DNA of 64,000 bases, taken from the NCBI RefSeq assembly GCF_001542625.1, contig NZ_CP016279.1, positions 4,898,001 through 4,962,000 on the forward strand. The letters are read 5' to 3'. The DNA comes from Streptomyces griseochromogenes (lineage in GTDB: Bacteria > Actinomycetota > Actinomycetes > Streptomycetales > Streptomycetaceae). The notes beneath the pieces are model-generated. The model made no database searches. It was not told the DNA's origin and saw nothing but the letters and a program-made list of their open reading frames with translations. Shown here one piece after another: positions 43,774 through 51,528 of this stretch; within the stretch, counting starts at the first letter, position 1, and each line of letters begins with the position of its first letter. Position numbers and translations under genes: made by a program.

Positions 43774-44100
43774 GCCCGCCACCTTGCCTGCGTGGGCGAG
43801 GCAGGCGCATGAGTACCCATACTCAGCTCCACATCAGGTAGATCCTTCGCTCCGCCGGGCGAGGGCTGCCACAGCGTGGGTACGTGACGCGCTCGTGGTG
43901 AGGAGCGCTCCCTAAATGCACATGCGTGCGGAAGGGAAGGGAGAGAGGACACCATGAACCAGGTGTCACCACCGACCACGACGGCCACGGCAAGTGTCTG
44001 TAGGTGTGCGGCGACTGTCACGCATGAAGGACGCGAGCAACAGCCCCGAAAAGCAGCTGGACCAGGTCCTCGGCGCCGCCAAGAGGCCCTGGCAAAGGCG
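43774..44100. other. Gap with a possible truncated gene start
   Basis: A strong ribosome-binding site (GGAGAGAGGACACC) precedes an ATG at 43954 that opens MNQVSPPTTTATASVCR and more. The frame runs into the antisense of the transposase remnant, so any gene was cut off by that insertion. Nothing else seen. Confidence 0.35.
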
Positions 44101-44544
44101 TTACACGTGGCAGTGGGCGATCAGGCGGACGGTGAGGCCGAGGAAGGCCTCGTGGATGTCGTCGCGCCGTTCCCAGCGGATGCGCAGGCGTCGGAAGCCG
44201 TGGAGCCTGGAGATGGTGCGTTCGACGACTCAGCGGAAGATGCCCAGGCCGGAGCCGTGCGGCTGGCCTCGCTCGGCGTTCACCAGACGGATGCCCCGTT
44301 GCCATAGCAGGCGCCGGTACTTGTCGTGGTCGTAGCCGCGCTCGGCGAGCAGCGCGTCGGGCCTGGGTCTGGGGCGGCCGACGCGGCCGGCCACCGGCGG
44401 GATCTTGTCGAGCAGGGGCAGGAGCTGGGTGATGTCGTTGCGGTTGCCGCCGGTCAGCGACACCGCGAGCGGGATGCCCTGCGCGTCGGTGATGACGTGG
44501 TGTTTGCTGCCCGGCCGTGCGTGGTCGACCGAGCCGGGACCGGG
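44101..44544 (-). pseudogene. IS5-family transposase remnant with nonsense codon
   Basis: The minus-strand frame reads PGSKHHVITDAQGIPLAVSL, TGGNRNDITQLLPLLDKIPP, then ERGYDHDKYRRLLWQRGIRL and up to GSGLGIFR. A TGA at about 44230 replaces the expected Trp codon; the same frame then continues VVERTISRLHGFRRLRIRWE and ends at TAA 44101-44103. The N-terminal third is missing. The intact C-terminal reading except for one nonsense codon indicates moderate age. Confidence 0.85.
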
Positions 44545-44680
44545 GGTACAGGATGAACAGGGTCCCGCAGCACGCGTAGCTCTCTTCCCGGCAAGCGCCG
44601 AGGAACGAGTTCGGATCACAGGCGCCGCCCTCTGGGCCCGGGCAGCCCAGGATCACAAGACCGACTCTCCTTGGACCGAG

Positions 44681-44717
44681 AGGTCCCGGCAAGTATGCAG
44701 TCTTGCCGGGACCTTTT
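44681..44717. terminator. Canonical intrinsic terminator, T-tract on the plus strand
   Basis: AGGTCCCGGCAAG (44681-44693) pairs exactly with 44702-44714 over 13 bp, with an 8-nt loop, and is followed on the plus strand by TTTT. The nearest gene that needs a stop is the minus-strand small secreted protein ending at 44773; in that direction there is no T-tract. Confidence 0.7.
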
Positions 44718-44772
44718 ACGCTCTCACAACTTCCCGGGGCGCGCCCCCGCCCCCTTCCGCAGGAGAATAGCG

Positions 44773-45003
44773 TTACAGGAGTTGCCTCGTGAAATCGCTC
44801 AAGAGACCTTCATCCTGTTCGTCATCGGTAGGCTGTTTACCATCGCCGTCTACGCGATCAGCGGTAGGTTTAGGCTTCGACTGGGCGATTGATCCCTCGA
44901 TGCTGGACTCTTTCGGAGGGGCTGCGGACGTACCAATCATTCCCATCGTGGCGAGCAGGACAGGGGTGGCGATCGCGATGGCCAGGGCTCTACGTGCACG
45001 CAT
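44773..45003 (-). CDS. Small secreted acidic peptide/protein
   Basis: 76 aa. MRARRALAIAIATPVLLATM is a good Sec signal peptide with cleavage near GTSAA (residue about 29). The mature 47 residues are polar and acidic (DGDGKQPTDDEQDEG) with no cysteine. No family is recognised. The ATG at 45003 follows GAGGCGGAAAGC; an upstream ATG at 45069 would hide the signal peptide and is unlikely. A hairpin terminator lies 56 bp downstream. Confidence 0.6.
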   Translation of the reverse strand: MRARRALAIAIATPVLLATMGMIGTSAAPPKESSIEGSIAQSKPKPTADRVDGDGKQPTDDEQDEGLLSDFTRQLL

Positions 45004-45199
45004 GCTTTCCGCCTCATCTAGGACTACGGGCCGCCGCCAAGCTACCCCAGTATTCATTCTGAAAAACAACTCATCGAACTAACCACTCATACGGCCGAGT
45101 GAGCCTTCCGCTCTTCCGCTTAGCTTCAAGACGCCGAAGCAGGAAGTTCAATTGATGGCAGATCAAAGAGGACCGTTAGGATTGTCCGCGTCTTGAATT

Positions 45200-45455
45200 C
45201 CATCGACTTGAGTGCCAACCTGTGCCTTTCGGCCCGTCGACCACGTCGAAAAGCCGGCGGCCGAGGACGACGGCGGGTGAGAGGGCGGTCCCCTCGCGCA
45301 GGACCCAGCGGTTGTCAAGGCCTTCGGACAACGCCCAGGTGTGCAGGGCCTCGCCGCCGGAGCCCAGACCGTTGTCCGGGCCGGGGTGGGCCCGGTGAGG
45401 AAGTCCTAGTGGGAGACCGAGATGTCGGCGATGATGCGTGTCAAACCAGGGCAGA
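45200..45455 (-). pseudogene. RibD/dihydrofolate-reductase-family gene remnant
   Basis: A minus-strand frame reads TRIIADISVSH, stop, DFLTGPTPGPDN, the opening strand and substrate loop of the RibD C-terminal/DHFR-like family. A neighbouring frame continues GLGSGGEALHTWALSEG and VVLGRRLFDVVDGPKGTGW, another family block. A nonsense codon, at least one frameshift and loss of the last two thirds show decay. Confidence 0.5.
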
Positions 45456-45478
45456 GCCAATCCGCCGCCCGAACTCAT

Positions 45479-45819
45479 CGCTGAGCATCAAGCGTGTGCA
45501 GGATGCGACCACGCTGGACCCATCACGGCGTACTCATCGACCTTCGACTGCGACCTCCTCATGGGACCCCTGAAACAGACCGGCTGAACCCGCAGACCAA
45601 CAGACCAGCAGGATGGTATGCCGTACCCGGCATGGGCACGGGTCCTGGCCCGGTCACTCGCGTGTCTCGCCACCTGGGGCTTTCTCGGTCGGATGCTGGG
45701 TTTGGCTACGCTGCGTTGGGGCTGCGGCCAGTGCGTGGACCAGGGCGGTGGTCTGCGGCGGGACCACCGACGGAGGCACTGCGGGACTGCTCGCACTTGC
45801 CATGGGTGACAATGCCGCC
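45479..45819. other. Upstream region of the cupin gene
   Basis: About 340 bp. No gene is supported. The only open plus-strand frames run into the cupin gene or stop without a domain. Confidence 0.4.
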
Positions 45820-46311
45820 ATGACCGATGATCAGTTCCGGATACCCGCCCGCCCGTTGTTGCGCCGCCCTGAGGACGGTGAGCTCATAGATGTCGCCGGT
45901 GTTGCGCACTACTTTCGGCTCACCGCCGAGCACACGGGAGGCCGTTTCGCCTTCGAAGAGTTCAGCCTCGCCCCGGGCACCATCGGTGCCAGACCTCATG
46001 TGCACGAAGGACATGATGAATACTTCTACGTCCTGGAGGGTGAGTTGACCCTCCACACCGGGGAAGGCGAGGTGTCGGCCGGCCCCGGGTGTCTGCTCGC
46101 CGCGACCCGGGGCACCCCGCACGGCTTTCGCAATGCGGGCTCGGTCCCGGCACGCGCTCTGTGCCTCTACACCCCCGCCGGTTACGAGAACTACTTCCGC
46201 GACGTCCACGCCGCCGTGAGCGTCGGCGCCGAAGCCACCGATGAGCTGCTGGCTGAATTCCGCAGCCGTTATCGGACCACTGCCTACGAGAATCCCCAGG
46301 AGCAGCCTTAG
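45820..46311 (+). CDS. Cupin-domain protein
   Basis: 163 aa, one cupin barrel. Motif 1 is ARPHVHEGHDEYFYVLEGEL (G-x5-HxH-x3,4-E-x6-G type, with the His-His-Glu metal ligands) and motif 2 is GTPHGFRNAGS with the final His. A short helical C-terminus follows (DELLAEFRSRYRTT). Metal binding is therefore likely, as in small dioxygenases, isomerases or sensors; the substrate is unknown. The start at ATG 45820 (MTDDQF) is preferred to 45802; neither has a strong ribosome-binding site. Monocistronic, with an IS5 remnant 75 bp behind it. Confidence 0.85.
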   Translation: MTDDQFRIPARPLLRRPEDGELIDVAGVAHYFRLTAEHTGGRFAFEEFSLAPGTIGARPHVHEGHDEYFYVLEGELTLHTGEGEVSAGPGCLLAATRGTPHGFRNAGSVPARALCLYTPAGYENYFRDVHAAVSVGAEATDELLAEFRSRYRTTAYENPQEQP

Positions 46312-46386
46312 AGGGCATCTGATCTAGGTAGTTGGTGTTCTGGGATGTTTTTGTGACTGGCACTGTTGGTGGTCGTTGCATGAGGC

Positions 46387-46851
46387 GTGAGTGTTCGTCG
46401 TCCGTATCGCAGTGACGTGTCCGACGCCCGCTGGGTCTTGATCGAACCGGTGTTCACCGCCTGGCGGGCGAGACGAACCGGACCCGGCACGGCGGCCCGG
46501 GTGCACGATCTGCGAGAGATCGTCAACGCGATCCTCTACGTCAACCGCACCGGCATTCCCTGGGAGTACCTGCCGCACGACTTCCCGCCGCACAAGAGCG
46601 TCTACGACTACTGCGCGAAGTGGGAAGCGGACGGCACCGCCCAGCAGGTCCACGACCTGTTACGCGACAAGACCCGGCGGGCTCACGGCCGCAGCGCGGA
46701 GCCCACCGCGGCCGTGGTGGACGCGCAGAGCGTGAAGACCTCGGCAAACGTCGCCGAGACCAGCCAGGGCATCGACGCCGGCAAGAAGATCAAAGGACGC
46801 AAGCGCCACCTGATCACGGACACGCTCGGTCTGGTGCTGGCCGTCCGCTGA
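46387..46851 (+). pseudogene. IS5-family transposase, C-terminally truncated
   Basis: 154 codons remain. The N-terminal domain is intact (RPYRSDVSDARWVLIEPVFT, LREIVNAILYVNRTGIPWEY, PHDFPPHKSVYDYCAKWEAD) and the first catalytic strand AAVVDAQSVKTSANV is present. The reading ends in a stop just after RKRHLITDTLGLVLAVR, so the second Asp and the Glu of the DDE triad are lost. It is a different subgroup from the element at 7861. Confidence 0.85.
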
Positions 46852-47412
46852 GAACGACGCCTCCACCCGCACGACGCCCTTGCAGTGCCGCGTGAACACG
46901 GTGTGCACGGGGTGGTGCAAGCGAGCCGATCATCTGGCCGCAGCCGAGACATCTGCCAACCCGTTTGTGCGGTACGGACCGCAGCTGGTCGAGATTTTGA
47001 TGATCAGTCAGGGTGTCCGCTGGGCAGTCCGGTCGCGCTGGGACGGGGACGGTACCCAATCCGGGCGCGGCCGGTTGCTGGACCGGCAGCGTTCGCGCCC
47101 GGGCAAGCGTTGTCCGCTCCGCCCGGCGTGTGAGCCGCAGGCCGCGTGCGAAGGTGGGTCGGGGCTGGAGACGGCGGTGTGAAGGTGGTTGGGGCGGAGA
47201 GTCCGACGGCGTTGCTAGGCCGAAACCTTGGCTGCGCACTCGGTGAAGAGCGCGGCCAAGGGGCGTGAGACCGTGCAGGGTGCTTCCCGTTCCGGGGCGC
47301 CGGTTGTTGCTCACGCCGCCATGTTCGGCCCCGATGCCAGGCCGCGGGCAGCCGAGGAGGAGAACGTCTCCTTCGAATCCCGCGTGTCCTGGCCCAGGGC
47401 GCGTCGGTGAGG
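46852..47412. other. 560-bp gap after the truncated transposase
   Basis: I see no gene. The sequence after the transposase stop does not continue the family in any frame, which suggests a deletion junction at about 46850. The remainder is compositionally mixed with no domain. Confidence 0.45.
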
Positions 47413-47850
47413 TCAGAAGCTGAAGAGGCTGTTCTGCTCGACCGCGTGGTTCATTTCGCACGCGTTCGCAAAGGTGTGTTTCCAGGAGGTGCGGGTTCCC
47501 TGCCAGACGCCGTCGACCGTGATGGTCACGGGGGACCAGAGGTGCATGCAGACCTGACCGGGCGTCGTGGACAGCAGGGAGTCGAGCCGGCCCTCGACCT
47601 TGCGCAGATCCGCGCAGGCCGCGGCGGGGGAGGGGTGGGTGCCGGAGGCGCCGGGCGCGCAGCTCAGTGTGACGGCGCGAGCTGCGGTGTCGGTCGATCC
47701 GCCGGGGTAGGACACGGTCAGGACCAGTGCCGACGGTGCGTAGAGGCTGGCCGGCGCCGCGGTGGCTGTGGCCGAGGTCGCGGCGAGTGCTGTACCGATC
47801 ACGCAGAGGGCGGCTGCGGCGGTGCCGGCGAGGCGCAGGTTCGTGCGCAT
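47413..47850 (-). CDS. Subtilisin-inhibitor-like (SSI family, I16) secreted protein
   Basis: 145 aa. The signal peptide ends near residue 32 (TATAA). The mature domain follows the SSI pattern: SLYAPSALVLTVSYPGG, LSCAPGASGTHPSPAAACAD with the first disulphide, then the reactive-loop strand QVCMHLWSPVTITVDGVWQG and the second disulphide partner NACEMN. In SSI the loop reads C-P-M-V-Y-D-P with Met at P1; here it reads C-M-H-L-W-S-P, putting His at P1. The fold is clear but the target may not be subtilisin-like. AAGGAG 5-6 nt before the ATG at 47850. Confidence 0.9.
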   Translation of the reverse strand: MRTNLRLAGTAAAALCVIGTALAATSATATAAPASLYAPSALVLTVSYPGGSTDTAARAVTLSCAPGASGTHPSPAAACADLRKVEGRLDSLLSTTPGQVCMHLWSPVTITVDGVWQGTRTSWKHTFANACEMNHAVEQNSLFSF

Positions 47851-48146
47851 GGAAGCTCCTTCAAGAGGGTCGGGGGCCTTGTGGGCCGGGAGAAGCTTCG
47901 CCGGAGCAACGGGGCAAGGCCAGTTGACGGGATGTGTTTCAGACGTGCTCGACATGTGTGCATGATGTGAATCCCATGTGTGCAGGTAGCAAGGATTTCC
48001 ATCTCTTCGAAGATCTTCATTCACTGTGAAAGTGAATGAATCCAACTAGTCTTGCGGGGGGAAAGAGCAGGTCGGCGCTGTTGCCGCGCTGGACAGAATG
48101 GCTGGAAGTCAGGGCGTTTCGCCATCTTGGCCCGGCGCCCCGCCAG

Positions 48147-48317
48147 GGCCTGTCTTCAAAGTCCCGCCTGCCCTTCGACGCCTGGCACGCACGCTCGCCG
48201 CGTTGTCGGGACCCCAGTACGTCCAGTAAGGGGGCGACCCTCCTCCTTGCGATCGCACGCACCAGACGCCGCAGGCCCCACCCTCCGGGCGGACGGCGCC
48301 ACTCTGAAGGCAGGCCC
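48147..48317. mobile_element. 171-bp MITE-like element
   Basis: Terminal inverted repeats of 23 bp (48147-48169 and 48295-48317) match at 19 positions; the outer ten bases are GGGCCTGYCT. The interior has no coding capacity. The left end contains TGTCTTCAAA, also found at the start of the IS5-type element at 50073, so the element may be mobilised by that family. It abuts the stop codon of the SDR gene (48318-48320). No clear target duplication. Confidence 0.5.
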
Positions 48318-49064
48318 CTAGAGCTGCGAAGCCCCTCCGTCGACAGGGAACTCCGTTCCCGTCGAGAAGGTCGCACCGAACGCCAAGTACGCCACCGCGG
48401 CGGCCACTTCCTCGGGCGTCCCCAGCCGCTGCATCGGGTTGGTGCTCCGGTAGGTGTCCTTCATCGCCTCGACGTCGGCGGCGGGCAGCAAGGAGCGGTC
48501 CAGGATGCCCGAGTCGATCGGGCCGGGGCTCACGGCATTGACGCGCACCTTGCGCGGAAGCAGCTCGCGGGCCAGGGTGCGCGTCATCGACCGCAGGGCT
48601 GCCTTGCTCGCCGAGTAGACACTGAGCGCGTCGAGGCCCAGGACGTTCACCACCGACGTGGTGAGGACCACGCCGCTTCCCTCGCGCAAAAGCGGCGCCA
48701 ACGCCTGCACTGTGAAGTACGGGCCCTTGGCGTTGATGCCGAACAGCTCGTCGTACATCTCCTCCGTCGTCGAGTCGAACGGCGCGGACGCAGTGACGCC
48801 GGCGTTGACGAACAGCGCGTCCACCGCGCCGAACCGCTCCTGGACCATGCCGGCCAGCGCCTTGATGTCCTTCAGGGACGCGGCGTCGCTACGGACGGCG
48901 ATCGCCTTGTTCCCCAACTGCTCCAGCGCGGCGTCCAGGGTGGATCGGGTGCGGCCGGTGATCAGTACGTGCGCCCCGCCGTCCGCGAACAACCGGGCCG
49001 TAGTCAGGCCAATACCGCTGCTTCCGCCCGTGATCACGATCTTCTTGCCGTCATAAGTGGTCAT
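48318..49064 (-). CDS. Short-chain dehydrogenase/reductase
   Basis: 248 aa, classical SDR. The cofactor site is VITGGSSGIGLTTARLF (Gly motif TGxxxGxG at about residues 11-18), with FVNAGVTA, the catalytic Ser in LTTSVVN and the YSASK motif (Tyr-x3-Lys) all in place, and the C-terminal FPVDGGASQL typical of the family. The basic residue after strand 2 (ITGRTRS) suggests NADP preference. The ATG at 49064 is 4 nt after GGAGGAC. It diverges from the LysR gene, a common regulator-target pair. Its 3' end abuts a MITE-like repeat. Confidence 0.92.
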   Translation of the reverse strand: MTTYDGKKIVITGGSSGIGLTTARLFADGGAHVLITGRTRSTLDAALEQLGNKAIAVRSDAASLKDIKALAGMVQERFGAVDALFVNAGVTASAPFDSTTEEMYDELFGINAKGPYFTVQALAPLLREGSGVVLTTSVVNVLGLDALSVYSASKAALRSMTRTLARELLPRKVRVNAVSPGPIDSGILDRSLLPAADVEAMKDTYRSTNPMQRLGTPEEVAAAVAYLAFGATFSTGTEFPVDGGASQL

Positions 49065-49163
49065 GTCCTCCAGCCAAATATCCACCCGCACTCCCTGTCC
49101 AAGACCTGATCCGTATGCCGTCATGTCCCAGGCGTATGGCGGCGCGCGACGTACGCTGGGCGG

Positions 49164-50066
49164 ATGGACTTTGATCTGCGGCTCGTGCGCTATTTCACGG
49201 TCGTGGCGGAGTACGGCAACTTCGGCCGGGCCGCCACCAGGCTGCACCTGGCGCAGCCGTCGCTGAGCCGTCAGATCCAGCGACTGGAGGCTCAGCTCGG
49301 TGCCCGGCTGTTCGACCGCTCACCACAGGGCACCAGCCTCACCGACGCCGGTCAGGCATTCCTTCCCAGGGCCCGGATACTGCTCCAAGAGGCCGAACAA
49401 GCCGCTCGCACGGCCAGAGCAGCCGCCCAGCCCCGCACCGTCACCATCGGCTGCGGCGAAGGACTGGTCATCACCGCCTGTGTGCAGGAACTGCGCCGCC
49501 GGCACCCTGACGGCCAGGTCCGCACCCGGCACCTCGACTGGCGGGACACGCGCGCTCTCTCCGAGGGGCGGGTCGACGCCCTCGTCGTGTACAGGCCCCT
49601 GCCCTTCCCCACGGACGGCTTCCGGGTGACCAAGCTCCATGAGGAACCGCGAGTGCTCGTCACGTCGGTGAGTCATCCTCTGGCGAACGAGGAAGCAGTC
49701 AGCCTGCGGGCTCTGTCGGACGAGGAACTGGTGGCCTGCGTCAGCACTCCGGTTGTCTGGAGCACCCCCAAGCCGGTCGGCGACCGCCCGCCACCACCCC
49801 CGCCCGCGATCGACGACAGCTACGAGGACAAGCTGGAGCTCATCGCCACCGGCCACTGTGTCGCGATCTTCCCTGCCGGCGATCGACGCGCCGCTGTGCG
49901 CGAGGACATCGCCCTGGTGCCCGTCATCGACACCGATCCCTGCGAGGTCGTACTCGTCACGCGCGCCGGCGACCCGAACCCGCTGCTCGGACCACTGGAA
50001 GACGTCGCACGTACATTGCTCGGCACAGCCTCCCGGCGGGAGAACAGCGCGCTGCCGGTCAGCTGA
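49164..50066 (+). CDS. LysR-family transcriptional regulator
   Basis: 300 aa, normal for the family. The N-terminal helix-turn-helix reads FTVVAEYGNFGRAATRLHLA, then QPSLSRQIQRLEAQLGARLF. The effector-binding domain starts near residue 90 (VTIGCGEGLVITACVQELRR). A proline-rich loop (GDRPPPPPPAI) interrupts the second subdomain, which is odd. It diverges from the SDR gene across 99 bp and probably regulates it. A truncated IS5-type element begins 7 bp after its stop codon. Confidence 0.9.
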   Translation: MDFDLRLVRYFTVVAEYGNFGRAATRLHLAQPSLSRQIQRLEAQLGARLFDRSPQGTSLTDAGQAFLPRARILLQEAEQAARTARAAAQPRTVTIGCGEGLVITACVQELRRRHPDGQVRTRHLDWRDTRALSEGRVDALVVYRPLPFPTDGFRVTKLHEEPRVLVTSVSHPLANEEAVSLRALSDEELVACVSTPVVWSTPKPVGDRPPPPPPAIDDSYEDKLELIATGHCVAIFPAGDRRAAVREDIALVPVIDTDPCEVVLVTRAGDPNPLLGPLEDVARTLLGTASRRENSALPVS

Positions 50067-50072
50067 CCCCCA

Positions 50073-50845
50073 GGCGGTGTCTTCAAACGATCTTGCCTGG
50101 TGGATCATGGTCCGGTGATACGTCGACATGAACTGTCGGATGCGGAGTGGGAGTTCCTTCTGCCACTTCTGCCCGTGTCGTTGCGGGGCAGGAGGCGGTT
50201 GGACGACCGCACGGTGCTCAACGGGATCGTGTGGAAGTTCCGTACCGGGACGGCTTGGCGGGATGTTCCCGAGCGATATGGCCCATGGGCCACGCTGCAC
50301 ACCCGTTTCCGTCGCTGGGCTCTGGACGGGACGTTCGAGCGGATGCTCCGGTCCGCCCAGGCCGGGGCGGACGCGGCCGGCGATATCGACTGGCTCGTAT
50401 CGGTCGACTCCACCGTGGTCCGGGCCCACCAGCACGCCGCCGGGGCCCGAAAAAAAAGGGGGGCCGCGGCCCCGGACTCGGACGGTCGCGGGGCGGCCTG
50501 ACCAGCAAGATCCACCTCGCCTGCGACGCCTTGGGCCGCCCGCTCGCCTTCACCATCACGGGCGGCAACACAACCGACTGCACCCAGTTCACCACCGTGA
50601 TGGAGTCCATATGGGTGCCCCGGACCGGTCCCGGACGACCACGCATGAGGCCCGATCACGTCCTGGGCGACAAGGGCTACAGTTCCAGGGCCATCCGGAC
50701 CTGGCTCAGACGACGCGGCATCGCCCACACCATCCCCGAACGAGCCGACCAGCTCCGCAACCGCCTCCGGCGCGGCAGCCGCGGCGGACGCCCGCCGACC
50801 TTCGACAAACAGCGCAACACCGTCCGCCGCCTTGCTCACGCACCA
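50073..50845 (+). pseudogene. IS5-type transposase with A8 frameshift site, 3' truncated
   Basis: The GTG at about 50100 opens ELSDAEWEFLLPLLPVSLRG, then NGIVWKFRTGTAWRDVPERY and WLVSVDSTVVRAHQHAAG. At 50450-50457 a run of eight A followed by six G allows a -1 slip into the frame that continues RGGLTSKIHLACDALGRPLA, DHVLGDKGYSSRAIRTWLRR and GGRPPTFDKQRN. The normal end (the catalytic Glu helix) is absent, replaced by ISL3-type sequence. The left end near 50080 has TGTCTTCAAA. So the frameshift is probably original and the truncation later. Confidence 0.82.
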
Positions 50846-51230
50846 GCCCGGACGAGTTGCCGGTCGGCCGGCCGCACGAGCATTCTCGACCCGCACAAGC
50901 CCCACCTCCACCAGCGGTGGAACGAGGGCTGCACGAACCGCCGCCCGCCTCTTCACCGAACTGCGCGGCCGCGGCTACACCCGGGCGTCACCACCGTCCG
51001 CCAGTACACCCGACGGCTCCGCGAAGCCGCCCCCACGACGGCGCGCCCCGCAGACAGCCCTCGGCGCGGGACGTCACCAGCTGGACACCCGCCGCCCCGA
51101 CAGCCCCAACGCCGACCAGACCCAGCAGCTCAAGGACATCCTCGCCCGCTGCCCCGAACTCGACCGGACGGTCACGCACGTGCGGGGCCTTCGCGGACCT
51201 GATGAACAACCGCACGGCCGGTGACCTCGT
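50846..51230 (+). pseudogene. ISL3-family transposase C-terminal remnant
   Basis: Pieces in three frames give ILDPHKPHLHQRWNEGCTN, AARLFTELRGRGYT, VRQYTRRLREA, QLKDILARCPELD and FADLMNNR, in order. These are the successive C-terminal blocks of ISL3-family transposases. Several frameshifts and a missing N-terminus show a dead copy, joined directly to the IS5-type gene. Confidence 0.75.
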
Positions 51231-51528
51231 TGTGTGCAGTCGGGCGGACCTGCGGCTGCGGGCCGGAGCCCAGGTGCCGCTCCTGGTGGACCTGGCGCAC
51301 CTGTAGTTGTATCTGCTGGCCCGCGGACGTCTGTACTCCAACAAGGGAGCGAAGACGCGCCGGGTCAACCGGGACGGCGGCTTCGGCTCCTGGGACGATG
51401 GCAGGTGCGCGCGCCAAGAGGGCGACACAGCTGAATCGGCCCGGCGTCAGGACAGGTCTTCGGTGGCGAAGGGCAACCGCTGACGGCCGATGCCCCAGCC
51501 CTGGAGGGTTGCGGCGCTCAGCCTGGCC

